From Mycobacterium colombiense (GTDB lineage Bacteria; Actinomycetota; Actinomycetes; Mycobacteriales; Mycobacteriaceae): a DNA stretch of 64,000 nt. The notes under the pieces are model-generated. The model did not search any database and was not told where the DNA came from. It saw only the letters and a list, made by a program, of their open reading frames with translations. Positions 17,863-26,256 of this stretch are shown here, piece after piece. How positions within the stretch are numbered: the stretch's first letter is position 1; the number at the start of each line of letters is the position of its first letter. The stretch lies in the NCBI RefSeq assembly GCF_003284935.1, contig NZ_QMEV01000018.1:1-64000 (forward strand), read 5' to 3'. The translations under genes and the position numbers were made by a program.

Positions 17863-20514
17863 ATGTTGGGACGCGTGGATGAAATTCGATCGTGGGGAAG
17901 TTACACCAAAGTGCTGTTGACTCCGGGCGAGGAGCCTACCGCTCTGCCCCACCCTGTGGTTCCGGCCAAGGTTTCTCCGGAAGCCCCGCCGAAGGCCGGC
18001 TCATCGGCGCTGCGGCGGGTGCTGCGACGGGCTCGAGACGGCGTGGCTCTGAACATCGATGAGGCGGCGCTCGCCATGACCGCGCGCAGTGCGGACCTCG
18101 CCGATCTGTGCGCCAGTGCGGCCCGGGTACGCGATGCGGGTCTGGAGTCGACCGGCCGGCGCGGCCCGGGCGGTGGGCTGCCGATCACGTACTCGCGCAA
18201 GGTATTTATACCGGTCACCCACCTGTGCCGCGACACGTGCCATTACTGCACCTTCGTCACCGTCCCGGGCAAGCTGCGCGCTCAGGGCGCCGGCATGTAT
18301 CTCGAACCCGACGAGATTGTCGATATCGCCCGGCGCGGTGCCGAAATGGGTTGCAAGGAAGCGCTATTCACCCTTGGCGACCGGCCAGAGGATCGCTGGC
18401 CGGAGGCGGTTGAGTGGCTCAGCGAACGGGGCTATGACTCCACGCTGTCCTACGTGCGCGCGATGGCGATCCGGGTGCTCGAAGAGACCGGGCTGCTGCC
18501 GCACCTCAATCCCGGCGTGATGAGCTGGTCAGAGATGGCCCGGCTCAAGCCGGTGGCCCCCTCGATGGGCATGATGCTCGAGACGACGTCACGGCGCCTG
18601 TTCGAGACGAAAGGGCTTGCGCACTATGGCAGCCCGGACAAAGACCCGGCCGTGCGGCTGCGCGCCCTGACCGACGCGGGCCGGCTGTCGATCCCGTTCA
18701 CCACCGGCCTGCTGGTCGGCATCGGCGAGACCCTCGCCGAGCGCGCCGACACCCTGCATGCGATTCGCAAGGCGCACAAGGAGTTCGGTCATGTCCAGGA
18801 AGTGATCGTGCAGAACTTCCGGGCCAAGGAACACACCGCGATGGCCGCCGTCCCCGACGCCGGCATCGAGGACTACCTCGCGACGGTGGCGGTCGCTCGG
18901 CTGGTGCTCGGTCCCGGGATGCGGATTCAGGCGCCGCCCAACCTGGTCTCGCGCGACGAGTGCCTGGCGCTGCTCGGCGCCGGAGTCGACGACTGGGGTG
19001 GTGTTTCACCGCTGACGCCCGACCACGTCAACCCCGAGCGGCCGTGGCCGGCGCTCGACGAATTGGCCGCCGTCACCGCCGAAGCCGGTTACGAGCTGGT
19101 CCAGCGGCTGACCGCGCAGCCGAAATACGTGCAGGCACCCGCGGCCTGGATCGACCCGCGGGTGCAAGGACACGTGACGGCGCTGGCCGATCCGGCGACC
19201 GGTCTGGCTCGCGACGTCAACCCGGTGGGTCTGCCGTGGCAGGAGCCCGACGACGTCGGCTCCTCGGGCCGGGTCGACCTGAACGCTGCCATCGACAGCG
19301 AGGGCCGCAACACCGAAACCCGCAGCGACATCGACAGCGCCTTCGGCGACTGGGAATCGATCCGCGCCCACGTGCACGAGCTGGCCGCGCAGGGCGCCAA
19401 AGCGCCAGAACGCCTAGACACCGACGTGCTAGCCGCGCTGCGTTCCGCCGAACGCGACCCCGCCGGCTGCTCGGACAGCGAATACCTGTCGCTGGCCACC
19501 GCCGACGGCCCGGCACTGGAAGCCGTTGCCGCCCTTGCCGATACGCTGCGCCGCGAAACCGTCGGCGACGACGTGACGTTCGTGGTGAACCGCAACATCA
19601 ACTTCACCAACATCTGCTACACCGGCTGCCGGTTCTGCGCGTTCGCGCAGCGCAAGGGCGACGCCGACGCGTACTCGCTGTCCACCGAAGAGGTCGCCGA
19701 CCGCGCCTGGGAGGCGCACGTCCAGGGCGCCACCGAGGTGTGCATGCAGGGCGGCATCGACCCCGAGCTGCCGGTCACCGGCTACGCCGACCTGGTCCGC
19801 GCGGTCAAGGCGCGGGTGCCGTCGATGCACGTGCACGCGTTTTCCCCGATGGAGATCGCCAACGGGGTCACCAAGAGCGGCTTGAGCATTCGCGAGTGGC
19901 TGATCAGCCTGCGCGAGGCGGGCCTGGACACCATCCCCGGCACCGCCGCCGAGATCCTGGACGACGAAGTGCGCTGGGTGCTGACCAAAGGCAAGCTGCC
20001 GACATCGCTGTGGATCGAAATCGTCAGCACCGCACACGAGGTGGGGCTGCGGTCGTCGTCGACCATGATGTACGGCCACGTGGACAGTCCGCGGCACTGG
20101 GTCGGCCACCTCAACGTGTTGCGTGACATCCAGGACCGCACCGGTGGCTTCACCGAGTTCGTGCCGTTGCCGTTCGTGCACCAGAGCTCACCGTTGTACC
20201 TGGCCGGCGCCTCCCGTCCCGGCCCCACCCATCGCGACAACCGCGCGGTACACGCGCTGGCGCGAATCATGTTGCACGGTCGCATTTCTCAGATTCAGAC
20301 GAGCTGGGTCAAGCTCGGTGTCGAACGCACGCAGGTGATGCTCAACGGTGGCGCCAACGATCTGGGCGGCACGTTGATGGAGGAGACCATCTCCCGGATG
20401 GCGGGTTCGGAGCACGGGTCGGCCAAGACGGTGGCGGAGCTCGTCGCGATCGCCGAGGGCATCGGCCGCCCGGCGCGGCAACGCACCACCGACTACACGA
20501 CGCTGGCCGCGTAG
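17863..20514 (+). CDS. fbiC: F420 chromophore (Fo) synthase FbiC
   Basis: 883 residues from the ATG at 17863; the first 40 or so residues vary among species, and shorter starts (a GTG near 17911) are possible. Two radical SAM halves fused, equivalent to CofG and CofH of other organisms. The N-terminal half has the cluster motif Cys122-x3-Cys126-x2-Cys129 (CRDTCHYC). The C-terminal half has Cys585-x3-Cys589-x2-Cys592 (CYTGCRFC). Together they build the deazaflavin Fo from tyrosine and a pyrimidine intermediate, the first part of coenzyme F420 synthesis. Length is close to the 856 residues known for M. tuberculosis. Confidence 0.95.
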   Translation: MLGRVDEIRSWGSYTKVLLTPGEEPTALPHPVVPAKVSPEAPPKAGSSALRRVLRRARDGVALNIDEAALAMTARSADLADLCASAARVRDAGLESTGRRGPGGGLPITYSRKVFIPVTHLCRDTCHYCTFVTVPGKLRAQGAGMYLEPDEIVDIARRGAEMGCKEALFTLGDRPEDRWPEAVEWLSERGYDSTLSYVRAMAIRVLEETGLLPHLNPGVMSWSEMARLKPVAPSMGMMLETTSRRLFETKGLAHYGSPDKDPAVRLRALTDAGRLSIPFTTGLLVGIGETLAERADTLHAIRKAHKEFGHVQEVIVQNFRAKEHTAMAAVPDAGIEDYLATVAVARLVLGPGMRIQAPPNLVSRDECLALLGAGVDDWGGVSPLTPDHVNPERPWPALDELAAVTAEAGYELVQRLTAQPKYVQAPAAWIDPRVQGHVTALADPATGLARDVNPVGLPWQEPDDVGSSGRVDLNAAIDSEGRNTETRSDIDSAFGDWESIRAHVHELAAQGAKAPERLDTDVLAALRSAERDPAGCSDSEYLSLATADGPALEAVAALADTLRRETVGDDVTFVVNRNINFTNICYTGCRFCAFAQRKGDADAYSLSTEEVADRAWEAHVQGATEVCMQGGIDPELPVTGYADLVRAVKARVPSMHVHAFSPMEIANGVTKSGLSIREWLISLREAGLDTIPGTAAEILDDEVRWVLTKGKLPTSLWIEIVSTAHEVGLRSSSTMMYGHVDSPRHWVGHLNVLRDIQDRTGGFTEFVPLPFVHQSSPLYLAGASRPGPTHRDNRAVHALARIMLHGRISQIQTSWVKLGVERTQVMLNGGANDLGGTLMEETISRMAGSEHGSAKTVAELVAIAEGIGRPARQRTTDYTTLAA

Positions 20515-20523
20515 CTCGCTTGC

Positions 20524-21318
20524 GTGTCGGGGCCGTCGGGTATACCGGAGGCCGTGAAGCGACATATCGACGACGATCGGTTCCCCGAGTGGCGGCCGTT
20601 CGTGGATGCGGTGCGCCGGCACGGACCCGACGCCGGCACGTGGTGTGAGGCCTGGACGGTGCGCGACATCGTCGTTCACCAGGCCGGAAACGCCGAAGAG
20701 CTCGCGCGGGTGCTCGGCGCCCACCTGGCCGGTGAACCCGTCGCGACCCGCGGCTTCGAGGAACGCGAGGGCCCCCTGCGCGCCCTCAACGACACCGACC
20801 TGTGGGACGCGCTGCTGGACCGGATGGCCAGCCTCGAGGAGGTCGCGGTGGCCGCCGAGGCGCTCCCGGACGACACCGACGTCGCCTGGACGGGCCGCAC
20901 CATGAAGGTGCCCTGGTTCGCCGAGCACATGCGCGAGGAGCTGGTGCTGCACAGCTGGGACATCACCGGCGACGAACCGGACGCCCGGGCCCGGCTCGCC
21001 GAGCCGTGGATGACCACGCACAGCGTGCTCGCGGTCGGCAGGCCGCTGCTGATGAAGGGCGCCAAGCAACTGAACGAGGGTGAGCGCATCGATGCCCGGC
21101 TGCGGGCCGACGGCAGCGACGACGTCGTGCTGGCCGCGGGCCCCGATCAGATCACCATCGGGCTCGCCAAGCCGGAAGGCCCGGCCACCCTGGAGACCGA
21201 CGCGGCCGCGCGCGTGCTGTTGTTGTGGGGCCGCAGGCCCGCCGACCCGTCACGCATTCGCAGCCGCGTCGGGCCGGAAACCCTCGGGCGCGTGCGTCGC
21301 CTGCTCGGCGGCTACTGA
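20524..21318 (+). CDS. Maleylpyruvate isomerase / mycothiol-dependent (DinB-like) family protein
   Basis: 264 residues. The N-terminal half is a DinB-like four-helix bundle of the mycothiol-dependent maleylpyruvate isomerase type: WCEAWTVRDIVVHQAGN carries the conserved W and metal-binding His, and EELVLHSWDITG carries a second His. The C-terminal part resembles the MDMPI C-terminal domain. These proteins use mycothiol as a thiol cofactor or act as metal-dependent transferases; the substrate is unknown. The start may be the GTG at 20524 or one ten codons later. I do not recall this gene between fbiC and the TB8.4 gene in M. tuberculosis. Confidence 0.75.
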   Translation: MSGPSGIPEAVKRHIDDDRFPEWRPFVDAVRRHGPDAGTWCEAWTVRDIVVHQAGNAEELARVLGAHLAGEPVATRGFEEREGPLRALNDTDLWDALLDRMASLEEVAVAAEALPDDTDVAWTGRTMKVPWFAEHMREELVLHSWDITGDEPDARARLAEPWMTTHSVLAVGRPLLMKGAKQLNEGERIDARLRADGSDDVVLAAGPDQITIGLAKPEGPATLETDAAARVLLLWGRRPADPSRIRSRVGPETLGRVRRLLGGY

Positions 21319-21338
21319 ACCGCTTCGTGCGAAGCGGT
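21319..21338. terminator. Perfect hairpin between convergent genes
   Basis: ACCGCTTCGTGCGAAGCGGT is a perfect inverted repeat with nine-base arms and a two-base centre. It begins directly after the stop codon at 21316-21318 and ends four bases before the TB8.4-like gene's stop on the other strand. Placement between converging genes fits a bidirectional transcription terminator. There is no U-tract, which is common for mycobacterial terminators. Confidence 0.6.
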
Positions 21339-21342
21339 CGGC

Positions 21343-21675
21343 TCAGTAGTTGTTACAGGTGACCGCGACCTGGTTGATGTCGTCGTAGTACTTCTGCGCC
21401 GACGGCATGGCCTGGATCTGCTGGGCCATCTGCTGACGCTTCGGCGGCGGCGAGGCCAGGAAGTTGCGGATGTAGGACTGCGCCACCGGCGACGAGTTCA
21501 GCTGTTGGGCAGCGGCCGGGTCGGTCGCGTTCAGCGCCGCAATGACCTGCCCGTAGTTGCAGGTGGTGTTGATGATCGCGTCGGTGGGATCCGCGGACGC
21601 GATCCCGGCCCCGGCGGTCAACGCCACCGCCGCGCTGCCAACCGCAACGCCCAATTTGCTCAACGACAGCCTCAT
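21343..21675 (-). CDS. Secreted TB8.4-like antigen / hemophore-like protein (Rv1174c-like)
   Basis: 110 residues. Signal peptide MRLSLSKLGVAVGSAAVALT with a probable cut after ASA (residue 28), leaving about 82 residues. The mature protein has just two Cys, Cys39 (NTTCNYG) and Cys107 (TCNNY-end), which would form one disulfide. NTTCNYGQVIAALNATDP near the mature N-terminus and the C-terminal CNNY identify it with the low-molecular-weight T-cell antigen TB8.4, a member of the hemophore-like family. Heme binding is described for some family members and is inferred here. Confidence 0.92.
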   Translation of the reverse strand: MRLSLSKLGVAVGSAAVALTAGAGIASADPTDAIINTTCNYGQVIAALNATDPAAAQQLNSSPVAQSYIRNFLASPPPKRQQMAQQIQAMPSAQKYYDDINQVAVTCNNY

Positions 21676-22062
21676 GTGTGGACACCTTCCCCAGTTAATG
21701 CACCGCTATTACGGCGAGAACGTCTGCCCAGCGGTTGCCGTCTTTCGGTTGAGATTACCAGGCCCCGCGAGCGTGCTTGCAACGCAACGGTTATCGCCGG
21801 CCACCGCCTGGGCGTTACTCTTCGCAGGTCAGCGGCGTGTCAGCGGTGTTCGCCGTCGGCGAAACGGGCGCCGGCCGACAGCTCCGAGACTGTCGGTCTT
21901 AAATCGGTGCTCGGACAGGCGCGCCAAATGGTTGACCTGTATCTGCAACGTCTAGTATCAGTAACCGAAAGCTTCATCGGAATCGGTCGGACGCGCCGGT
22001 GCGAGCTGAACAGCAGCCCACAGTTGAGCCCAAAAGATGGCCTAGTACATGGAGGAACGTCT
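21676..22062. promoter_or_regulatory. Divergent promoter region of TB8.4-like gene and fdxC
   Basis: 387 bp between divergent genes with no convincing ORF. A candidate promoter for fdxC is TTGACC at 21932-21937 and TAGTAT at 21953-21958, with a rather short 15-base spacer, about 105 bp before the fdxC start. GGAGGA at 22051-22056 is the fdxC ribosome binding site. These are pattern matches only. Confidence 0.35.
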
Positions 22063-22389
22063 GTGACGTACACGATCGCCGAACCCTGTGTCGACATCAA
22101 GGACAAAGCCTGTATCGAGGAATGCCCCGTCGACTGCATCTATGAAGGCGCTCGGATGCTCTACATCCACCCCGACGAATGCGTCGACTGCGGGGCGTGC
22201 GAGCCGGTGTGCCCGGTCGAAGCGATCTACTACGAAGACGACGTGCCGGACCAGTGGAGCCAGTACACGCAGATCAACGCCGACTTCTTCGCCGAGCTGG
22301 GATCGCCCGGGGGCGCGGCCAAGGTCGGCATGACCGAGAACGACCCGCAGGTGGTCAAGGACCTGCCGCCGCAGGGCGAGGGCGACTGA
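22063..22389 (+). CDS. fdxC: Seven-iron ferredoxin FdxC
   Basis: 108 residues. The GTG start is preceded by GGAGGA with six bases spacing. The cysteine pattern is that of Azotobacter-type 7Fe ferredoxins: Cys9, Cys17 and Cys50 for the [3Fe-4S] cluster and Cys21, Cys40, Cys43 and Cys46 for the [4Fe-4S] cluster, with Cys25 extra. Small soluble electron carrier that may serve P450s or oxidoreductases. It precedes a DapC-like aminotransferase by 41 bp, as in M. tuberculosis Rv1177-Rv1178. Confidence 0.95.
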   Translation: MTYTIAEPCVDIKDKACIEECPVDCIYEGARMLYIHPDECVDCGACEPVCPVEAIYYEDDVPDQWSQYTQINADFFAELGSPGGAAKVGMTENDPQVVKDLPPQGEGD

Positions 22390-22430
22390 GCGACCCGGTG
22401 CCCCACCAGCTCAAAAAACGCCGGCCCGCG

Positions 22431-23516
22431 GTGTCGGCGGCGCTGCCGGCGTTCCCCTGGGACACGCTGGCCGACGCGAAGGCGCTGGCCGGCGCCCACC
22501 CGGGCGGAATCGTCGACCTCTCCGTGGGCACCCCGGTCGACCCGGTCGCCCCGGTGATCCAGCACGCGCTGGTCGGCGCCGCGGCCGCGTCGGGATATCC
22601 GGCCACCGCCGGCACCGCCCGGCTGCGCGAATCGGCGGTCGCCGCGCTGGACCGCCGGTTCGGCATCACCGGGCTCGGCGAGGCGGCCGTGCTTCCGGTG
22701 ATCGGCAGCAAGGAGCTCATCGCCTGGCTGCCCACGCTGCTGGGGCTGGGCCCCGCGGACGTGATCGTGGTGCCCGAACTGGCGTATCCGACCTATGACG
22801 TCGGGGCCCGGCTGGCCGGGGCGCGGGTGCTGCGCGCCGACTCGCTGACCCAGCTGGGTCCGCAGTCGCCGTCGCTGTATTACCTGAACTCGCCGAGCAA
22901 CCCGACCGGACGTGTGCTTGGCGTCGACCACCTGCGCAAGGTGGTCGGCTGGGCCCGCGACAGGGGCTGCCTGGTGGCCTCCGACGAGTGCTACCTGGGG
23001 TTGGGCTGGGACGACCAGCCGCTGTCGGTCCTGCACCCCTCGGTCTGCGACGGTGACCACACCGGCCTGCTCGCCATCCACTCCCTGTCGAAGAGCTCGT
23101 CACTGGCCGGATACCGGGCCGGTTTCGTGGCGGGCGACCCCGAGCTGGTCGCCGAGCTGCTGGCCGTGCGCAAGCACGCCGGGATGATGGTGCCGACGCC
23201 GGTGCAGGCGGCCATGGTGGCGGCCCTGGACGACGACGCCCACGAGCTGGCGCAGCGGGAACGCTACGAGCGGCGCCGCGCGGCACTGCTGCCCGCGCTG
23301 GTGTCGGCCGGGTTCACCGTCGACCATTCCGAAGCCGGCCTCTACCTGTGGGCGACCCGCGGCGAGCCGTGCCACGACAGCGTCGCCTGGCTGGCGCAGC
23401 GCGGCATCCTGGTGGCGCCGGGCGATTTCTACGGCCCGCGCGGTGCGCGACACGTGCGGGTCGCGCTGACCGCCGCCGACGAGCGGATCGCCGCCGCCGT
23501 GCAGCGACTGACTTAG
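22431..23516 (+). CDS. PLP-dependent aminotransferase, actinobacterial succinyldiaminopimelate aminotransferase type (Rv1178-like)
   Basis: 361 residues from a GTG (start MSAALPAFPWDTL). Fold-type I aminotransferase. The PLP Lys is Lys221 in HSLSKSSSLAGYR, NSPSNPTGR is the pyridoxal-phosphate ring/carboxylate region, and SDECY carries the Asp and Tyr of the cofactor site. The family includes DapC, which makes N-succinyl-LL-2,6-diaminopimelate in lysine and peptidoglycan synthesis. dapD and dapE are 34 kb downstream. M. tuberculosis has another gene usually named dapC, so the substrate is not certain. Confidence 0.88.
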   Translation: MSAALPAFPWDTLADAKALAGAHPGGIVDLSVGTPVDPVAPVIQHALVGAAAASGYPATAGTARLRESAVAALDRRFGITGLGEAAVLPVIGSKELIAWLPTLLGLGPADVIVVPELAYPTYDVGARLAGARVLRADSLTQLGPQSPSLYYLNSPSNPTGRVLGVDHLRKVVGWARDRGCLVASDECYLGLGWDDQPLSVLHPSVCDGDHTGLLAIHSLSKSSSLAGYRAGFVAGDPELVAELLAVRKHAGMMVPTPVQAAMVAALDDDAHELAQRERYERRRAALLPALVSAGFTVDHSEAGLYLWATRGEPCHDSVAWLAQRGILVAPGDFYGPRGARHVRVALTAADERIAAAVQRLT

Positions 23517-23553
23517 CCCGACTGCCTGCCGCGCCGGCCGGGCGACCGGCAGA

Positions 23554-25926
23554 ATGCATGTCGTGACGACGACGGCGGGCAAGACGTACATCCCAACCTC
23601 GGTCGGGGACATCGCCAAGCGCATCTTGCTGGGAAAACCGCTGATCAACGAGAGCCTGTCGACCGAGAAGTTGTCCAATCCGATTGCGCTGGGCGCTCTG
23701 TCACCGGACGCGATCTCGTCCACCGCGTATGGCACCGAACAGATTTTGATCGAGTTGCTGCCCAACGCCGGGCTCGCGGCCTTTGCCCTGTTGCTGCCCA
23801 TCAACGCGGCGATTTTGGTGATTCTGGTGTTGGTGGCCGCGTCTTACCGGCAGGTCGTGATGGCCTACACGCGCGCGGGCGGTTCCTACATCGTCGCGCG
23901 GGAAAATTTCGGACCCCGGGTGGCTCAGGTGGCCGCGGCGGCGCTGCTGATCGACTATGTCGTCACGGTGGCGGTGCAGGCGGCGGCCGGGACGGTCGCG
24001 GTGGCGTCGGCCCTCCCGGTGCTGGGGCCCTACAGCCTCGCGATCACGGTGGGCGTGGTGCTGGTCATCTGTTACGCGAACCTGCGCGGGCTCAAAGAAG
24101 CCGGCGTGCAGTTCGCGGCCCCGACCTACTTTTTCGTCACGATGATCGGCCTGACGATCGTGACCGGCGTCATCCGCCAATTGTTCTGGCATTTACCGAC
24201 TTACGATGCCCAACACATTGCCGGGACGGTGCCGATTCATCGGGGCGACGGGCTGGTGATGGGTGCGACGGTGCTGGTGCTGCTGCGTGCGTTCGCCAAC
24301 GGCGGGTCCTCGCTGACGGGAGTCGAAGCGATTTCTAATACGGTCAACGTCTTCCGTAAGCCGCAGGGCCGCAACGCCCGCCGGGTGCTCACCACCATGG
24401 CCTGCATCCTCGGTTTCCTGCTGGCCGGTGTCGCGTATCTGACGTTTGTCACCCACGCGACGCCGTATGAGGCCGGATATCCGTCTGTGCTGTCGCAGGT
24501 TGCCCGTGCGGTCTTCGGCAATGGCCCGATCGGCAACGTCCTGTACACCCTCGTCCAGGTCGCGACGGCGGCCATCCTGTACACCGGTGCCAACACCAGT
24601 TTCAACGGATTTCCGGCGCTGGCGAGTTTCGTCGCCGAAGACCGCTTCCTGCCGCGCCAGCTCATGAAACGCGGTCACCGCCTGGTGTTTTCGAACGGCA
24701 TCATCGCGCTCACCGCGCTGTCGGTGGCGCTGCTACTGGCGACGGGCGGTTCGGTCAACGCCCTGGTGCCCTTCTACGCCATCGGCGTGTTCACCGGGTT
24801 CTCGATGGCGGGCTACGGAATGACGAAGCACCATTTGACGCGGCGCGAGCCGGGTTGGCGGCGGCGGCTGGCGATCAACCTGTCCGCGGCGATTCTGTCA
24901 ACGATCGTGGTCGGCATCTTCGCGGTGGCCAAGTTCACCGAGGGCGCGTGGTTGGTGGTCGTCGTATTCCCGCTGCTGGTGTTCGTGCTGATGCGACTCA
25001 ACCGTGAATATCGCGCCGAGGCAGCCATTCTCGAGATGTTCCGCACCGACCGCCCCGAGCTGGTGAAGTACGCCCGGCACAAGGTCTTCGTGTTCGTGAA
25101 CTCGGTTGACCTCGCGGTCATAGAAGCGCTGCGGTACGGCCGCGGATTGCGCGCCGATGAGCTGGTCGCGGTCCACTTCATGGTCGATGAAGCGCACGCC
25201 CAGTTGATCCGAACGCGTTGGGATCACTTCGAACTCGACACTCCGCTGCGGGTGGTGGACTGCCCGGACCGGCGGATCACCCGGGCCGCGCAGGTGTTGG
25301 TCGCCAAGTCCCGCGACGAGGAGCGCAACACCAACGTCACGGTGTTGCTGCCGCGCCGCACGTACGCGCCGCTGCTCGGGCGGCTGCTGCACGACCGCAC
25401 CGCGGACAAGGTCTCCCGCGCGGTCAGCCTGATACCCGATGCCGCGGCGACGATCGTGCCCTATGACGTGCAGAGCCGGATCCAGCAGGCCTACCCGGAC
25501 AACTTCGAGCAACGGGTCGCGCGCGAACTCGACAAGGTGGAAGCCTGGATCAGTCGAGACGAACAGCAGAACGTCGATGCCTATGAGCACCCCGACCGCG
25601 GGCCCGCGCCGATCACGGTGTCGGGCCTGATACCCGGCCAGCGGGCCACCTTTGAGGGACGGGTCAATCAAGTCGAGGACATCAACCATGGCAGGCGGAC
25701 GCGCCGCCAGGTGGTCGTCGGGGACAATACCGGCGAAATCTGCGTCACGTTCCGTTCGGAACGCGGTGGGGCCGACATAGCGCCCGGGCAGTTGCTGCGG
25801 ATCACCGGCAAGCCCAAGCAGAGCGGCAACCGGCCCATGTTGTTGAGCGATCCGGCCTATCAGGTCATCGAGGACCCCGCGAACGACGCCGAGTCCGACG
25901 ACTCCGAACAGACCAGCGACACGTAG
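23554..25926 (+). CDS. APC-superfamily permease with C-terminal cytosolic and OB-fold-like domains
   Basis: 790 residues. Residues about 45-480 form an amino acid-polyamine-organocation permease with around twelve membrane segments; the first has LSPDAISSTAYGTEQ, a usual substrate-site motif of the family. Residues about 500-665 are soluble and resemble the universal-stress-type domain found behind some APC permeases (VFVNSVDLAVIEALRYGRGL). Residues about 690-775 (TFEGRVNQVEDI to LLRITGKPK) look like a small OB-fold of the kind seen in nucleic-acid or ligand-binding proteins. Substrate is unknown. I do not recall this gene at this position in M. tuberculosis. Confidence 0.82.
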   Translation: MHVVTTTAGKTYIPTSVGDIAKRILLGKPLINESLSTEKLSNPIALGALSPDAISSTAYGTEQILIELLPNAGLAAFALLLPINAAILVILVLVAASYRQVVMAYTRAGGSYIVARENFGPRVAQVAAAALLIDYVVTVAVQAAAGTVAVASALPVLGPYSLAITVGVVLVICYANLRGLKEAGVQFAAPTYFFVTMIGLTIVTGVIRQLFWHLPTYDAQHIAGTVPIHRGDGLVMGATVLVLLRAFANGGSSLTGVEAISNTVNVFRKPQGRNARRVLTTMACILGFLLAGVAYLTFVTHATPYEAGYPSVLSQVARAVFGNGPIGNVLYTLVQVATAAILYTGANTSFNGFPALASFVAEDRFLPRQLMKRGHRLVFSNGIIALTALSVALLLATGGSVNALVPFYAIGVFTGFSMAGYGMTKHHLTRREPGWRRRLAINLSAAILSTIVVGIFAVAKFTEGAWLVVVVFPLLVFVLMRLNREYRAEAAILEMFRTDRPELVKYARHKVFVFVNSVDLAVIEALRYGRGLRADELVAVHFMVDEAHAQLIRTRWDHFELDTPLRVVDCPDRRITRAAQVLVAKSRDEERNTNVTVLLPRRTYAPLLGRLLHDRTADKVSRAVSLIPDAAATIVPYDVQSRIQQAYPDNFEQRVARELDKVEAWISRDEQQNVDAYEHPDRGPAPITVSGLIPGQRATFEGRVNQVEDINHGRRTRRQVVVGDNTGEICVTFRSERGGADIAPGQLLRITGKPKQSGNRPMLLSDPAYQVIEDPANDAESDDSEQTSDT

Positions 25927-26256
25927 CCGGCCGGCGCGCTCGCCACGAATCGCCTTGCGAATCAGGCGTTTCCGACCGCCTGGGCGGCCGCCCGCGGCGC
26001 CCGGACGTCGCGGCGCCCCGGCGGGATCAGGCGCTGCCGGAATTCCGCACTGACGGCGGGGGTTTCGCGAGCGCTCGGCCGGCGCGGCCCGTTTTTGCAA
26101 GGCCGACCGGAAATTGTTTACTCCCGCTAAGCTGACCTGGTTCGAAGCTAAACAGACATCTGCATAATAAGGCTGAAAACGTGAGACCAGACGGTGCGCG
26201 CCGATGCTCACGGGCGCGCGCGCCTCAGTGATCGGGCAAGATAGGGGACTTGCACT
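25927..26256. promoter_or_regulatory. Non-coding gap upstream of the PKS
   Basis: 330 bp without a gene. The first 165 bases are very GC-rich. From about 26100 to 26185 the sequence turns AT-rich (GGAAATTGTTTACTCCCGC, later CATCTGCATAATAAGGCTG), a marked local change typical of a regulated mycobacterial promoter. The PKS start is a GTG at 26257 without a strong ribosome binding site, so a more upstream or downstream start cannot be excluded. No certain operator was identified. Confidence 0.4.
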
